The notes under the pieces were generated by a model that ran no database searches, was not told the origin of the DNA, and saw nothing but the letters and a program-made list of their open reading frames with translations. Source: Mycobacterium sp. AT1 (lineage in GTDB: Bacteria; Actinomycetota; Actinomycetes; Mycobacteriales; Mycobacteriaceae). From it: a stretch of 64,000 nt of DNA. The position numbers were made by a program, and so were the translations under genes. The DNA lies in NCBI RefSeq assembly GCF_002043095.1, contig NZ_MVOC01000055.1, positions 40,875 through 104,874 on the forward strand. Direction: 5' to 3'. Below, piece by piece: positions 34,080 to 42,730 of the stretch. Positions within the stretch are counted from its first letter, which is position 1, and the number at the start of each line of letters is the position of its first letter.

Positions 34080-34993
34080 TGACGACACGGGCTTTGGTGC
34101 CGATCCCACGCACCGCGATCGTTCCGGCTGCTGGTTTGGGCACACGCTTTCTACCTGCGACGAAGACGGTGCCGAAGGAGTTGCTGCCCGTCGTCGACAC
34201 GCCCGGCATCGAACTCGTCGCCGCGGAGGCGGCCGAGGCGGGTGCCGAGCGGCTCATCATCGTCACCTCCGCGGGCAAGGACGGCGTCGTCGCGCACTTC
34301 GTCGAGGACCTCATTCTCGAGGGCACCCTCGAGGCCCGCGGCAAGACCGTGATGTTGGAGAAGGTGCGTCGAGCGCCGGGACTGATCAAGGTCGAGTCGG
34401 TGGTACAGGCCGAGCCGCTTGGCCTTGGGCACGCCGTGAGCTGCGTCGAGCCGAGTCTTGACGACGACGAGGACGCCGTGGCGGTACTGCTGCCTGACGA
34501 CTTGGTGTTGCCGACCGGCGTGTTGGAGATCATGTCCAAGGTGCGCGCCAAGCGCGGGGGATCGGTGCTGTGCGCCATCGAGGTCCCGGCCGAGGACATC
34601 AGTGCCTACGGCGTGTTCGACGTCGAGGTGGTCCCGGACGCCGTGAACCCGAACGTGTTGCGCGTCAAGGGCATGGTGGAGAAGCCGAAGAAGGAGGACG
34701 CGCCGTCGCTGTACGCCGCGGCCGGTCGGTACGTGTTGGACCGCGCGATCTTCGACGCGCTGCGGCGGGTCGAGCGCGGGGTCGGTGGCGAGATTCAGCT
34801 GACCGACGCGATCGCCCTGCTGATCGCCGAGGGTCATCCGGTTCACGTGGTGGTCCACCGCGGTTCTCGACACGACCTGGGAAATCCCGGCGGGTACCTC
34901 AAGGCTGCGGTTGACTTTGCATTGGAGCGTGACGACTACGGACCGGAGCTTCGGCGCTGGTTGGTCGAGCGATTGGGCCTGAGCGCCAACTAA
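34079..34993 (+). CDS. galU: UTP-glucose-1-phosphate uridylyltransferase
   Basis: A 304-aa nucleotidyltransferase with the N-terminal signature AAGLGTRFLPATKTVPKELL, LLPDDLVLP and the metal/sugar site region ALRRVERGVGGEIQLTDAI. It makes UDP-glucose for cell-wall and storage polysaccharides. First gene of the conserved galU-glp-rimJ-glpR group; the next start is 38 bp downstream. Confidence 0.95.
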   Translation: MTTRALVPIPRTAIVPAAGLGTRFLPATKTVPKELLPVVDTPGIELVAAEAAEAGAERLIIVTSAGKDGVVAHFVEDLILEGTLEARGKTVMLEKVRRAPGLIKVESVVQAEPLGLGHAVSCVEPSLDDDEDAVAVLLPDDLVLPTGVLEIMSKVRAKRGGSVLCAIEVPAEDISAYGVFDVEVVPDAVNPNVLRVKGMVEKPKKEDAPSLYAAAGRYVLDRAIFDALRRVERGVGGEIQLTDAIALLIAEGHPVHVVVHRGSRHDLGNPGGYLKAAVDFALERDDYGPELRRWLVERLGLSAN

Positions 34994-35031
34994 CTTGCGC
35001 GTGGGCTCCATGACTGGAGAAAGGCGCTTGA

Positions 35032-36285
35032 GTGCGTTCGGTGGAGGAGCAGCAGGCAAAGGTGGCTGCCGCGGCGGTGGCGCCGAGACCCGTACGGGTG
35101 GCCATCGCGGAGGCGCAGGGATTGATGTGCGCCGAGGAGGTCGTGACCGAACGCCCGCTTCCGGGGTTCGATCAGGCCGCAATCGACGGGTACGCGGTAC
35201 GTAGCGTCGACGTTCTCGGCGTGGAGGCCGGTGACGAGGAGGACGGCGACCGGGAGGTCAGCCTCCCGGTGATGGGCCTCATCGAGGCCGGCGCCAAGAC
35301 GCCGAGCAGGCTGCAGCCGCGCCAAGCCGCGCGGGTGCAGACCGGTGCGCCGATGCCGACGTTGGCCGACGCGGTGCTTCCGTTGCGCTGGACCGACGGC
35401 GGCGACGCGCGCGTGCGGGTGCTGCGCGGAGTCCGGTCGGGTGCCTACGTGCGCCGCACCGGTGACGACGTGCAACCGGGTGACGTCGCCGTGCGGTCCG
35501 GAACGATCATCGGCGCCGCGCAGGTGGGGTTGCTCGCCGCGGTGGGCCGGGAGCGGGTGCTGGTGCATCCGCGGCCGCGACTGTCGGTGATGAGCGTCGG
35601 CGGCGAACTGGTCGACGTGTCGCGCAACCCCGGAAACGGACAGGTCTACGACGTCAACTCCTATGCGCTGGCCGCGGCAGGCCGCGACGCGGGTGCCGAG
35701 GTCAACCGGGTCGGCATCGTCGACACCGAGTCGAAGACGCTGCGCGACGTCGTCGAGGGGCAGATCAACCGCGCCGAGGTACTTGTGATCGCCGGCGCTG
35801 TCGGAGGCACGGCGGCGGAGAGCGTGCGGGCGGTGCTCTCGGAGCTCGGCGACATGGAGGTGTCGCGCATCGCGATGCACCCCGGGTCGGTTCAGGGCTT
35901 CGGACAGCTGGGCCGCGACGGCGTCCCGGTCTTCCTGCTGCCGGCCAATCCGGTGAGCGCGTTGGTGGTCTTCGAGGTGATGGTGCGGCCGCTGATCCGC
36001 ATGTCGCTGGGCAAACGGCAGCCGCTACGGCGCGTCGTGCAGGCCAGGACGTTGTCGCCGATCACGTCGGTCGCGGGCCGCAAGGGCTACCTTCGCGGCC
36101 AGTTGATGCGTGATCAGGACACGGGCGAATACCTCGTCCAGGCGCTCGGTGGGGCGCCTGGTGCGTCGTCGCACCTGCTGGCCACGCTCGCGGAGGCGAA
36201 CTGTCTCGTCGTGGTCCCCAGTGAGGCCGAGGAGGTCCGTACCGGCGAGATCGTGGACGTGGCCTTCCTGGCTCAACGCGGCTGA
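35032..36285 (+). CDS. glp: Gephyrin-like molybdotransferase Glp / MoeA1
   Basis: A 417-aa MoeA-fold protein: N-terminal RPVRVAIAEAQGLMCAEEV, LPGFDQAAIDGYAVRS, the MoCF-type domain with PRLSVMSVGGELVD and NPVSALVVFEVMVRPLI. It starts at GTG 35032 with GGAGAAAGG upstream. In corynebacteria the protein in this genomic context was shown to act with a membrane receptor (GlpR) and Wag31 in polar growth and division, beyond any molybdenum-cofactor role. A glpR gene two genes downstream supports this identity over a plain MoeA. Confidence 0.88.
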   Translation: MRSVEEQQAKVAAAAVAPRPVRVAIAEAQGLMCAEEVVTERPLPGFDQAAIDGYAVRSVDVLGVEAGDEEDGDREVSLPVMGLIEAGAKTPSRLQPRQAARVQTGAPMPTLADAVLPLRWTDGGDARVRVLRGVRSGAYVRRTGDDVQPGDVAVRSGTIIGAAQVGLLAAVGRERVLVHPRPRLSVMSVGGELVDVSRNPGNGQVYDVNSYALAAAGRDAGAEVNRVGIVDTESKTLRDVVEGQINRAEVLVIAGAVGGTAAESVRAVLSELGDMEVSRIAMHPGSVQGFGQLGRDGVPVFLLPANPVSALVVFEVMVRPLIRMSLGKRQPLRRVVQARTLSPITSVAGRKGYLRGQLMRDQDTGEYLVQALGGAPGASSHLLATLAEANCLVVVPSEAEEVRTGEIVDVAFLAQRG

Positions 36286-36296
36286 GAAACCTGATC

Positions 36297-36950
36297 ATGA
36301 ACCTGTGGCGGTCGCCGTCGATGCACCCGGGCTGGCCGCAGTCCGTCGGGCCGCTGCGGGTGCCCGCCGGTCTGGTGCGGCTGCGTCCGGTCCGGCTGCG
36401 CGACGGCGCGGTGTGGAGCCGCATCCGGCTGGCCGACCGGGCGCACCTCGAACCGTGGGAGCCCGTCGCCGAGGTGGATTGGGAAGCGCGGCACTCGATT
36501 TCGTCGTGGCCGTCGATCTGCTCCGGACTGCGTGCGGAGGCCAGGAGGGGCCGGATGCTGCCGTACGCGATCGAGCTGGACGGCGAGTTGTGCGGCCAAC
36601 TGACGATCGGGAACGTGACGCACGGCGCGTTGCGCTCGGCGTGGATCGGCTATTGGGTGGCCAAGGCGCGCAACGGCGGCGGGGTGGCGACGGCGGCGCT
36701 GGCGCTGGGTCTCGACCACGGCTTTGGCCCGGTCGGGTTGCACCGGGTCGAGGCGACGGTGCGGCCGGAGAATGCGCCGAGCCGGGCCGTGTTGGCGAAG
36801 GCGAACTTCCGCGAGGAGGGCTTGCTGAAGCGCTATCTGGAGGTTGACGGCGGGTGGCGGGACCATCTGCTGGTGGCCATCACGATCGAGGAGTTGAACG
36901 GCTCGGCAACGTCGGCGTTGGTCCGCGCCGGGCGTGCCAATTGGGCCTAA
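36297..36950 (+). CDS. rimJ: RimJ-type GNAT acetyltransferase
   Basis: A 217-aa GNAT-fold protein with the acetyl-CoA-binding region GYWVAKARNGGGVATAALAL and the C-terminal HRVEATVRPENAPSRAVLAKANF signature of RimJ/RimL N-terminal acetyltransferases. It corresponds to Rv0995, 11 bp after glp. The target (ribosomal protein or small molecule) is unproven here. Confidence 0.88.
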   Translation: MNLWRSPSMHPGWPQSVGPLRVPAGLVRLRPVRLRDGAVWSRIRLADRAHLEPWEPVAEVDWEARHSISSWPSICSGLRAEARRGRMLPYAIELDGELCGQLTIGNVTHGALRSAWIGYWVAKARNGGGVATAALALGLDHGFGPVGLHRVEATVRPENAPSRAVLAKANFREEGLLKRYLEVDGGWRDHLLVAITIEELNGSATSALVRAGRANWA

Positions 36951-36996
36951 TCTGTTGCAGTTGTGGCTAATGGGGCGAATGTGCTTGTCAGAGGTG

Positions 36997-37014
36997 AATT
37001 ACAGGTGTGTAATT
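36997..37014 (+). promoter_or_regulatory. Inverted repeat upstream of glpR
   Basis: AATTACA-GGTG-TGTAATT, seven-base perfect arms in an otherwise GC-rich 132-bp gap, 69 bases before the glpR ATG. It looks like an operator for an unknown dimeric regulator. Confidence 0.45.
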
Positions 37015-37082
37015 AGCCCCGGCGCGTCGTCCCCGGATGCGCTGGTCACGGACCTACCTTCACGGGGAAAGGAGCAGGCGTC

Positions 37083-38168
37083 ATGCCAAGCATCCCTCAG
37101 TCTCTTCTTTGGATCTCTCTCGTCGTGCTCTGGCTGTTCGTGCTGGTCCCGATGTTGATCAGCAAGCGAGACACCGTGCGTCGCACCAGCGACGTCGCGC
37201 TCGCCACGCGCGTGCTGAACTCCGGCCACGGCGCGCGACTGCTGCGCCGCCGCAAGCCGGCCGCCGGCCACCACAGCGACCCGGACTGGCGTCCGACGCA
37301 CGACGACCTCGACGAGTACGACGACGAGGACGGCGCGCCCCGCACGGCGGTCGTCGTGATGGCCGCCGCCACCGTGGAGGCCGAATCCGAGTACCTCGAC
37401 GTCGACGTCGTCGAAGAGGACTCCGGCGCACTGCCCCTCGGCGCATCCGCGCAACGGGCGTTCGACGAGGAGCCGGAGCTGCCGCTGGACTTCGGCGACA
37501 ACACCGCAGTGTTCTCGGTCGACGACCTGCAGGAGGTCGACGGTGTTCCTGAGGCCGACGAGGCGCCCGAGCAGAACGCCGACGAACTCGTCGCCGACGA
37601 CACGATCGACGACATGACCGACGAATTCGAAGCGGTGTCCGAGGACGACCCGAACCACGACTACGAATACGTCGACGATTCCTCGGGCGTCGAGGCAGCC
37701 GCGGACTCCGCCCCCCAAGCCGCGGGATCAAAGTCGCAGGAACGCCGCCGGAGCTACGAGTCGAAGACCGCCGCCGCCGTCAGCGCGCGGAAGTACCGGT
37801 TCCGCAAGCGCGTGTTGATGGCCATGTCGGCACTGCTGCTGCTCACCGCGGTGGCCGCCTACGTGGTGTCGCCGACGTTCTGGTGGTTCTGCGGCACCGT
37901 CGGGGCCGTCACGATCCTCTACCTCGGTTACCTGCGGCGTCAGACGCGCATCGAGGAGCAGGTGCGACGCAGGCGGGCGCAGCGGATGATGCGGTCGCAC
38001 CTCGGTGTGGAGAACACCAAGGACCAGGAATTCGACGTCGTGCCTGCGCGGCTGCGGCGGCCAGGGTCGGTGGTCCTGGAGATCGACGACGAGGATCCGA
38101 TCTTCGAACACCTCGACTACGCCACCTTCGCGCGCGAGTACGACCTGCCCCGAGCCTCGGGTCAGTAG
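37083..38168 (+). CDS. glpR: Glp receptor GlpR, membrane protein
   Basis: A 361-aa protein with an N-terminal membrane segment (7-25), a long acidic, Asp/Glu-rich cytoplasmic region (about 70-200), and two C-terminal membrane segments (about 244-262 and 266-284) followed by a basic stretch (RRQTRIEEQVRRRRAQRMM). This matches the receptor of gephyrin-like Glp in actinobacteria and Rv0996 by position. It recruits Glp to the septum in corynebacteria. AAAGGAG precedes the ATG. Confidence 0.85.
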   Translation: MPSIPQSLLWISLVVLWLFVLVPMLISKRDTVRRTSDVALATRVLNSGHGARLLRRRKPAAGHHSDPDWRPTHDDLDEYDDEDGAPRTAVVVMAAATVEAESEYLDVDVVEEDSGALPLGASAQRAFDEEPELPLDFGDNTAVFSVDDLQEVDGVPEADEAPEQNADELVADDTIDDMTDEFEAVSEDDPNHDYEYVDDSSGVEAAADSAPQAAGSKSQERRRSYESKTAAAVSARKYRFRKRVLMAMSALLLLTAVAAYVVSPTFWWFCGTVGAVTILYLGYLRRQTRIEEQVRRRRAQRMMRSHLGVENTKDQEFDVVPARLRRPGSVVLEIDDEDPIFEHLDYATFAREYDLPRASGQ

Positions 38169-38217
38169 CTCGATTTCTAGCCGGGGGACCGGCACTGGTA
38201 GCCTGCTACCGGTACAA

Positions 38218-38290
38218 GGGGCTATAGCGCAGTTGGTAGCGCGTCTCGTTCGCATCGAGAAGGTCAGGGGTTCGATTCCCCTTAGCTCCA
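38218..38290 (+). tRNA. tRNA-Ala (anticodon CGC)
   Basis: A 73-base cloverleaf: acceptor GGGGCTA / TAGCTCC with discriminator A, D-arm with GCAGTTGGTAGCGC, anticodon stem TCTCG / CGAGA around TTCGCAT (anticodon CGC, codon GCG), and T-arm AGGGG TTCGATT CCCCT. CCA is not encoded. It reads on the + strand 50 bases after glpR. Confidence 0.95.
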
Positions 38291-38433
38291 CTCAGTTTGA
38301 GCAGGTCAGGACGCTGACCTGGCCGCCAGGTCACGATGCTTCCACGAATCCAGTATCACCGGTGATATCGGATTCCGTCGGACGGTCCCGTCCCTGACTC
38401 GGCGGCCACGCCGGCGACTAGGCTCGCGCGACG

Positions 38434-38717
38434 ATGGACATCACCGAAGAGCAGATCTACGCACTCGCACCATTCGCGGCGACGCTGGCATTCGTTTTCC
38501 GCTGCTGACGCCCGAGCGGGTGCAGGCCGTCCTGTCGACCACGCACGAGTCCACCACGTACTTCCTGCGTCCCGTGCGCGGCACGGCAACCGCGACCTCG
38601 ACGCCACTGAAGGTCGGCAGAACCCTCGCCACGGTCAGGACGGAAGTGCACGACGACGCGAACGAGTTGTGCGCGCACAACACTCAGATGGTGCACATCA
38701 GCAGACCTGCGGGCTAA
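38434..38717 (+). pseudogene. Decayed PaaI-type hotdog thioesterase
   Basis: ATG 38434 opens MDITEEQIYALAPFAATL, a typical thioesterase N-terminus, but stops after 24 codons. Adding one base after CTGG restores LGIRFPLLTPERVQAVL. The sequence then jumps to STTHESTTYFLRPVRG and the C-terminal strand block TATSTPLKVGRTLATV, skipping about 55 residues that normally hold the HGG active site. Thus one frameshift and one internal deletion are visible. It overlaps the convergent HAD gene by four bases. A functional product is very unlikely. Confidence 0.7.
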
Positions 38718-39244
38718 CGGCAGACGAGGTTCCGCACCAAGTCGAGCCGTCTTTGCGCCGGATGGGTCAACGGCGGGACGAGCAGCGTCGGCATCCCGAG
38801 TTCGACCGCAGCGCCGTCGTGCGATGCGCGATCACCCACCATCAACGTCCGCTCAGGGCGCGAACCCAATGCGTCGAGCGCCGCGCGGAAGATGGCCGGA
38901 TCCGGTTTCTGCACACCGCATTCGAACGACAGCACGTACTCGTCCACGTAGCGGTCCAGATCCGCCGCGACGAACGCCGGTCTGAGGTCGAAATGGATGT
39001 CGCTCAGGATGGCGACCTCGCAGCCCTGAGCCGCCACCCAGCGCAGTGTCTCGGCGACGTCGTCGGCTTCCAACCGGCTCGGTTCGCCGTCGGCGTACGA
39101 GATCGCGGTCAGCACGTGCGCTACCGAGTCGGCGTCCCGCTCTCGGCCCAGCAGGCCGAGGGCCTCGCCGGTCCACGCTGCGACGGACACGGTCGTTACC
39201 AAGGTGCCGCGCCAGTCGAAGACCACGGCATCGAGTTTGGTCAC
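38714..39244 (-). CDS. HAD-family hydrolase
   Basis: A 176-aa haloacid-dehalogenase-like protein starting at GTG 39244. Motif I is VFDWRGTL (nucleophile Asp of FDWRGT), motif II AILSDIHF, motif III KPDPAIF and motif IV MVGDRASHDGAAV. It is a cytosolic phosphatase-like enzyme of unknown substrate. The Trp in motif I (DWRGT for the usual DxDGT) leaves the acid/base Asp replaced by Arg, so phosphatase activity may be altered. It overlaps the upstream GNAT gene by four bases (GTGA). Confidence 0.8.
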   Translation of the reverse strand: MTKLDAVVFDWRGTLVTTVSVAAWTGEALGLLGRERDADSVAHVLTAISYADGEPSRLEADDVAETLRWVAAQGCEVAILSDIHFDLRPAFVAADLDRYVDEYVLSFECGVQKPDPAIFRAALDALGSRPERTLMVGDRASHDGAAVELGMPTLLVPPLTHPAQRRLDLVRNLVCR

Positions 39245-39756
39245 GTCGACCCGGCGTCGCAGACGAGGTAGACGACGGCGCCGCGATTGCCGATGACGGT
39301 CTCGTGGTCGCGGCGGAAGCCGATCTTTCCCAGCACTCGCAGCGACGGCGTGTTCCACGCCCCGACGGTCGACCAGATCCGGGTGCGACCCGTGGCGAAT
39401 GCCGCGTCCAGCACCGCGCGGGCAGCCTCGGTGGCATAGCCCTGACCGTGGAACCGCGTCAACAGTTCGTAGACGATCTCGGGCTCGTCGTGACTGCATC
39501 TGCCGACGATGAGCCCGCAGTACCCCATGGGTACGCCGTCGGACCGACGGCGAACGGTGAGTAGTCGAATACCGTTGTCCAGCGCCATGACTCGTTGCTC
39601 GGCCAACCGCGCGCGCACCTCGTCGACTGAGAAGTCGGTGCCGCCGTCGTGTTCACCAAGCAGTTCGTGATTCCACTCCGCGTCGCTCTCGTCGCGCGCT
39701 CGCAAGTCGAGGCGGTGCGTGACGAGCGACGTCGCCATCGGGGCGTACTTCGTCAT
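39241..39756 (-). CDS. GNAT-family N-acetyltransferase (RimJ/RimL-like)
   Basis: A 171-aa acetyltransferase. The start MTKYAPMATSLVTHRLDLRA at 39756 follows a GGAG box; a longer form beginning upstream is less likely. The acetyl-CoA loop is LLTRFHGQGYATEAARAVLDAAF and the C-terminal part WSTVGAWNTPSLRVLGKIGF is RimJ-like. It forms a two-gene unit with the HAD gene. Substrate unknown. Confidence 0.8.
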   Translation of the reverse strand: MTKYAPMATSLVTHRLDLRARDESDAEWNHELLGEHDGGTDFSVDEVRARLAEQRVMALDNGIRLLTVRRRSDGVPMGYCGLIVGRCSHDEPEIVYELLTRFHGQGYATEAARAVLDAAFATGRTRIWSTVGAWNTPSLRVLGKIGFRRDHETVIGNRGAVVYLVCDAGST

Positions 39757-39843
39757 CGAACTCCTGCCGTCGTGGCGGCCTTCGATCAACGTACCCGAGC
39801 GCCGACGGGGTTATCGGCGCACTGAACGGGGAACCGCCTCACG

Positions 39844-40458
39844 GTGAGCCACCCACCGCAGGACCCATTTGCCGCAGACGTCAACCACTGGTCGGACATC
39901 CCCGGCTGGTTCCACTGGCGCGAAGGCCAGCAGGAAGCCGTCGAGGTGTTCGGCGAGGGCAGCACCTTCGTCGAGGTCGGCTCCTATCTCGGGCGCAGCC
40001 TGTGTTCGCTCGCCGACGTGGTGCGCGCCTCGGGGCGTGACTTCACGGTCATCGGCGTCGACACCTGCCGCGGCAGCGGCGAGGAGGGTCTGGCCAACGA
40101 GAACGCCCACGGTCCGGCGGTCGAATACGGCGGTGGGACGTTCGCAGGCCTGTTGCACCGCAACGTGATCGCCTGCGGTTTCGCCGACGACGTCCACGTC
40201 TTCATCAGCTCCTCGCCGAAGGCCGCCGACTTCTTCGTCGACGGTTCGCTGGCATGGGTGCACCTCGACGCCCGACACGACTACGACAGCGTCGCCGCCG
40301 ACGTCGACGCGTGGTTGCCGAAGGTCAAGGCTGGCGGCTGGCTGTCGGGCGACGACTACGACGACCTGCTGTGGCCGGGCGTCGTCGCCGCGGTGCGCGA
40401 CCGGCTTCCCGGCGCGCAGGGCTGGCTGACGGCGCAGTGGCGGTGGCTCAAGCCCTGA
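39844..40458 (+). CDS. Class I SAM-dependent methyltransferase (Methyltransf_24-like)
   Basis: A 204-aa protein with the SAM-binding motif STFVEVGSYLGRSLCSLAD (about 40-58), VIGVDTC in the second strand and a DxH-type segment AWVHLDARHDYDSV. It starts at GTG 39844. A perfect hairpin follows the stop. The target molecule is unknown; comparable proteins in mycobacteria act on sugars or glycolipids, but nothing here decides that. Confidence 0.75.
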   Translation: MSHPPQDPFAADVNHWSDIPGWFHWREGQQEAVEVFGEGSTFVEVGSYLGRSLCSLADVVRASGRDFTVIGVDTCRGSGEEGLANENAHGPAVEYGGGTFAGLLHRNVIACGFADDVHVFISSSPKAADFFVDGSLAWVHLDARHDYDSVAADVDAWLPKVKAGGWLSGDDYDDLLWPGVVAAVRDRLPGAQGWLTAQWRWLKP

Positions 40459-40467
40459 CGCACGACG

Positions 40468-40495
40468 ACGCCCTCGGCTGAGCCGAGGGCGTTCT
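40468..40495 (+). terminator. Terminator after the methyltransferase gene
   Basis: Perfect 12-base arms ACGCCCTCGGCT / AGCCGAGGGCGT around a single G, followed by TCTC, nine bases after the stop. Confidence 0.8.
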
Positions 40496-40661
40496 CTATC
40501 CGTTCTCCACGTTCTCTTCACGTGACGCGGCCCAGATCCCTACATGCTGGGTTCATGCGATTCGGTCACCAGGAAACGTTGCACGACAACGACTTGCGGT
40601 CGACACGTCGCAACCCGCCGGCTACGGCGGGGCCACGTTGGACGTCGAAGGAGAACGCAGC

Positions 40662-41003
40662 ATGAAACTGGCGAAGATCACCGCACGAGTAGCGATCGCA
40701 GGCGCGCTGAGCGCGGCCACCCTCGGGCTGGGGGCAGGTGCTGGAACCGCGCTGGCCGACAGCGGCGGATTTCATCAGGACCGGTGCTTCGGGCACTTCT
40801 GCCAGGGCCGAGGTGGCGACGGCCGCCACGACGGGCGGGGTGGGTTCAGATTCGACGACCGACGGTGGGATCAGCGCGGATTCGACGACGGACGCCGCGA
40901 TCACCGCCCCTTCAGCTACCGCGGCTCACGCGTAGAACCGTTCTTCGACCGGGGACGTGGCATCTGGGGATTCTGGTTCTTCCGCAACTTCATTCCTCTG
41001 TGA
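40662..41003 (+). CDS. Small exported Arg/Asp/Phe-rich protein
   Basis: A 113-aa precursor with a Sec signal (MKLAKITARVAIAGALSAAT, cleavage near TALA|DSGG). The mature part is strongly charged, with repeated Asp-Gly-Arg and Phe-Asp-Asp-Arg units and two cysteines (DRCFGHFC), ending in the aromatic GIWGFWFFRNFIPL. AAGGAG lies eight bases upstream. No known domain is recognised; it is probably a wall-associated or surface protein. Confidence 0.6.
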   Translation: MKLAKITARVAIAGALSAATLGLGAGAGTALADSGGFHQDRCFGHFCQGRGGDGRHDGRGGFRFDDRRWDQRGFDDGRRDHRPFSYRGSRVEPFFDRGRGIWGFWFFRNFIPL

Positions 41004-41068
41004 CGAAGTCGCTGCGCCACAACTTGATCCAGCACACACCCCCACGAATCACACCGAAAGGTCCTGTC

Positions 41069-42265
41069 ATGAGCGTTCACACCTCCGTCGACGTACATCC
41101 CGGCGCGACGTCCGAAGAACTGGTGGCCCGGGCGGTGGCCTTGCAGCCACTGCTGCGCAAGCACGCCGGGTACGGAGACCTGCATCGCCGCCAACCCGAC
41201 GAGGTGATCGCGGCGGTGACCGAGGCGGGACTGTTCGGTCTGCTGGTTCCCAGACGGTTCGGTGGTCAGCAGGCGAATCTGCGGACCCTGCTGAACGTGA
41301 CCGAGACGCTCGGCGAGGTCGACGGCTCGGCTGCCTGGGTGGTCAGCCTCGGCGCAGTGGCGGGCTGGTTGGTCGGGCTCGCCTCCGAACGAGCTAGAGA
41401 GGACGTCTTCGGCGAGGACGCCGACGCGCGGATCGCCGGTAGCATCAATCCGACACCTGCCGAGCGCGTCGAGGGTGGGCTGCTCGTCACCGGGCGCTGG
41501 CCCTATGCGTCCGGTTCACCGCACGCCACGTGGGCGGCGGTGGGCGCGCTGGTTCCCGACGACGCGGGCACTCCGGAGGCGCTGCTGTGTCTGATCCCCA
41601 TGTCGCAGCTCACCGTGGAGGACACGTGGCGCACCGTCGGCATGCGGGGCACGGGTTCACATCACTTGGCCGCCGAGGACGTGTTCGTTCCCGCTCATCG
41701 CACGATCCGCTTGTCCGAGATCGCCGAAGGCGGGTCCGCCGACGGCGCCGGTGAGGTGGACGACCGGCCTCACACGGGATCGGTTCTCTCACTGTCGATT
41801 CTGTGCCCCCTGTTGGGCCTTGGTCGGGCCGCACTGGCCCTGGCCACCGAAAAGGCTGACGCCAAGCCGTTGCACCACACCGTCTACGAACGGCAAGCCG
41901 ACTCGGTCGGCGTCCAGATCCAGCTCGCCAGAGCCACCCTCGCGTTGCAGACCGCCCGACTGCACGCCGAGCACGTGGTCGACGAGCTCGATGCCGCGGC
42001 GGCTCGGGGAATTCGGCCCGATTACGCTGCGAGAGCGCACATCCGGGCCCAGTGCGGCTACGCCATGACCCAGGCGCTTGAGGCGGTCGACATCGCCTCC
42101 GACCTGTACGGCGCGGGGGGATTCGCCGAGTCCAGCCCGATGCAGCAGGTGTGGCGCGATGCGAACGTCATTGCCCGACACGCGGGACAGAACGCCCACG
42201 TGGGTTATGAGGTCCTCGGCAAGGCGCTACTGGGTCTCCCCGAGCGGATCAGTCCCACGGTCTGA
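41069..42265 (+). CDS. Acyl-CoA dehydrogenase-fold flavoprotein (HsaA/DszC-like)
   Basis: A 398-aa protein with the acyl-CoA dehydrogenase fold but the features of the flavin-dependent monooxygenase branch: GLFGLLVPRRFGGQQANLRTLL, VTGRWPYASGSPHATW and the C-terminal DLYGAGGFAESSPMQQVWRDANV. The catalytic Glu of true dehydrogenases is not evident. Relatives hydroxylate phenols (HsaA) or sulfur heterocycles (DszC) with reduced flavin from a reductase. No reductase is adjacent, and the reaction is unknown. Confidence 0.75.
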   Translation: MSVHTSVDVHPGATSEELVARAVALQPLLRKHAGYGDLHRRQPDEVIAAVTEAGLFGLLVPRRFGGQQANLRTLLNVTETLGEVDGSAAWVVSLGAVAGWLVGLASERAREDVFGEDADARIAGSINPTPAERVEGGLLVTGRWPYASGSPHATWAAVGALVPDDAGTPEALLCLIPMSQLTVEDTWRTVGMRGTGSHHLAAEDVFVPAHRTIRLSEIAEGGSADGAGEVDDRPHTGSVLSLSILCPLLGLGRAALALATEKADAKPLHHTVYERQADSVGVQIQLARATLALQTARLHAEHVVDELDAAAARGIRPDYAARAHIRAQCGYAMTQALEAVDIASDLYGAGGFAESSPMQQVWRDANVIARHAGQNAHVGYEVLGKALLGLPERISPTV

Positions 42266-42730
42266 GCCCTGCGCAAGGGGAGGAGCCCCTCCGGCGACTG
42301 CCGGAGGGGTGCGCTTCTTCAGTCGTCGTTTGAGGCTGGCGCTCTTGGCCATTCGCAGGAAGAGGTTGGTCGAGGTGAACATCGGAATCACCCCGAGAAA
42401 CGTCCGCTCCGACGGGGTGGCACCGTGCAGGTGCTCGAGGCTGCCGAAGACGTAGAAGCATCCGATGCTGAAGATGGCTGCCGGAATGCACAGCGCCAGG
42501 AATGACCCGCGATCCGAGGTCGCCTGTCTGGCCAGGGCCACTTCCTCGTCGGTCATCGGCTCGCCCTTGCGTAGCTTCGCCAACGCGGTTTGCGTTGCGC
42601 CGATGTGCTCGCTCAACGGCAGTGTCGGTCGACGCACCAGGCGCGCGACGCCCACCGACGCCCCCGCGGCGAACACCACGACGGCCACGAAGGCGATCGT
42701 CGCCAGCACGGCCCACGGAACCGAACTCAT
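42227..42730 (-). CDS. Small membrane protein downstream of mmpL
   Basis: A 167-aa protein with a hydrophobic N-terminus (about 6-29) and two further segments (about 75-96 and 106-124), and a basic C-terminus (KSASLKRRLKKRT). The ATG at 42730 overlaps the mmpL stop by four bases, so it is the third gene of mmpS-mmpL. It resembles no named family that I recognise. Its 3' end overlaps the convergent flavoprotein gene by 39 bp and contains that gene's terminator hairpin. Confidence 0.65.
   Translation of the reverse strand: MSSVPWAVLATIAFVAVVVFAAGASVGVARLVRRPTLPLSEHIGATQTALAKLRKGEPMTDEEVALARQATSDRGSFLALCIPAAIFSIGCFYVFGSLEHLHGATPSERTFLGVIPMFTSTNLFLRMAKSASLKRRLKKRTPPAVAGGAPPLAQGSDRGTDPLGETQ
42286..42309 (+). 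terminator. Terminator hairpin of the flavoprotein gene, inside the convergent gene
   Basis: CCCCTCCGG / CCGGAGGGG with a six-base loop, 20 bases past the flavoprotein stop. It is read as codons near the C-terminus of the minus-strand membrane protein. Confidence 0.55.

Noticed and set aside
29700..35060. Molybdenum-cofactor riboswitch near moaB2 or glp/moeA1
   Set aside because: Spacers upstream of these genes are too short or unstructured.
38218..38290. tRNA-Ala as an integration site
   Set aside because: No duplicated 3' tRNA end or integrase follows; the accessory genes downstream show no island boundary.
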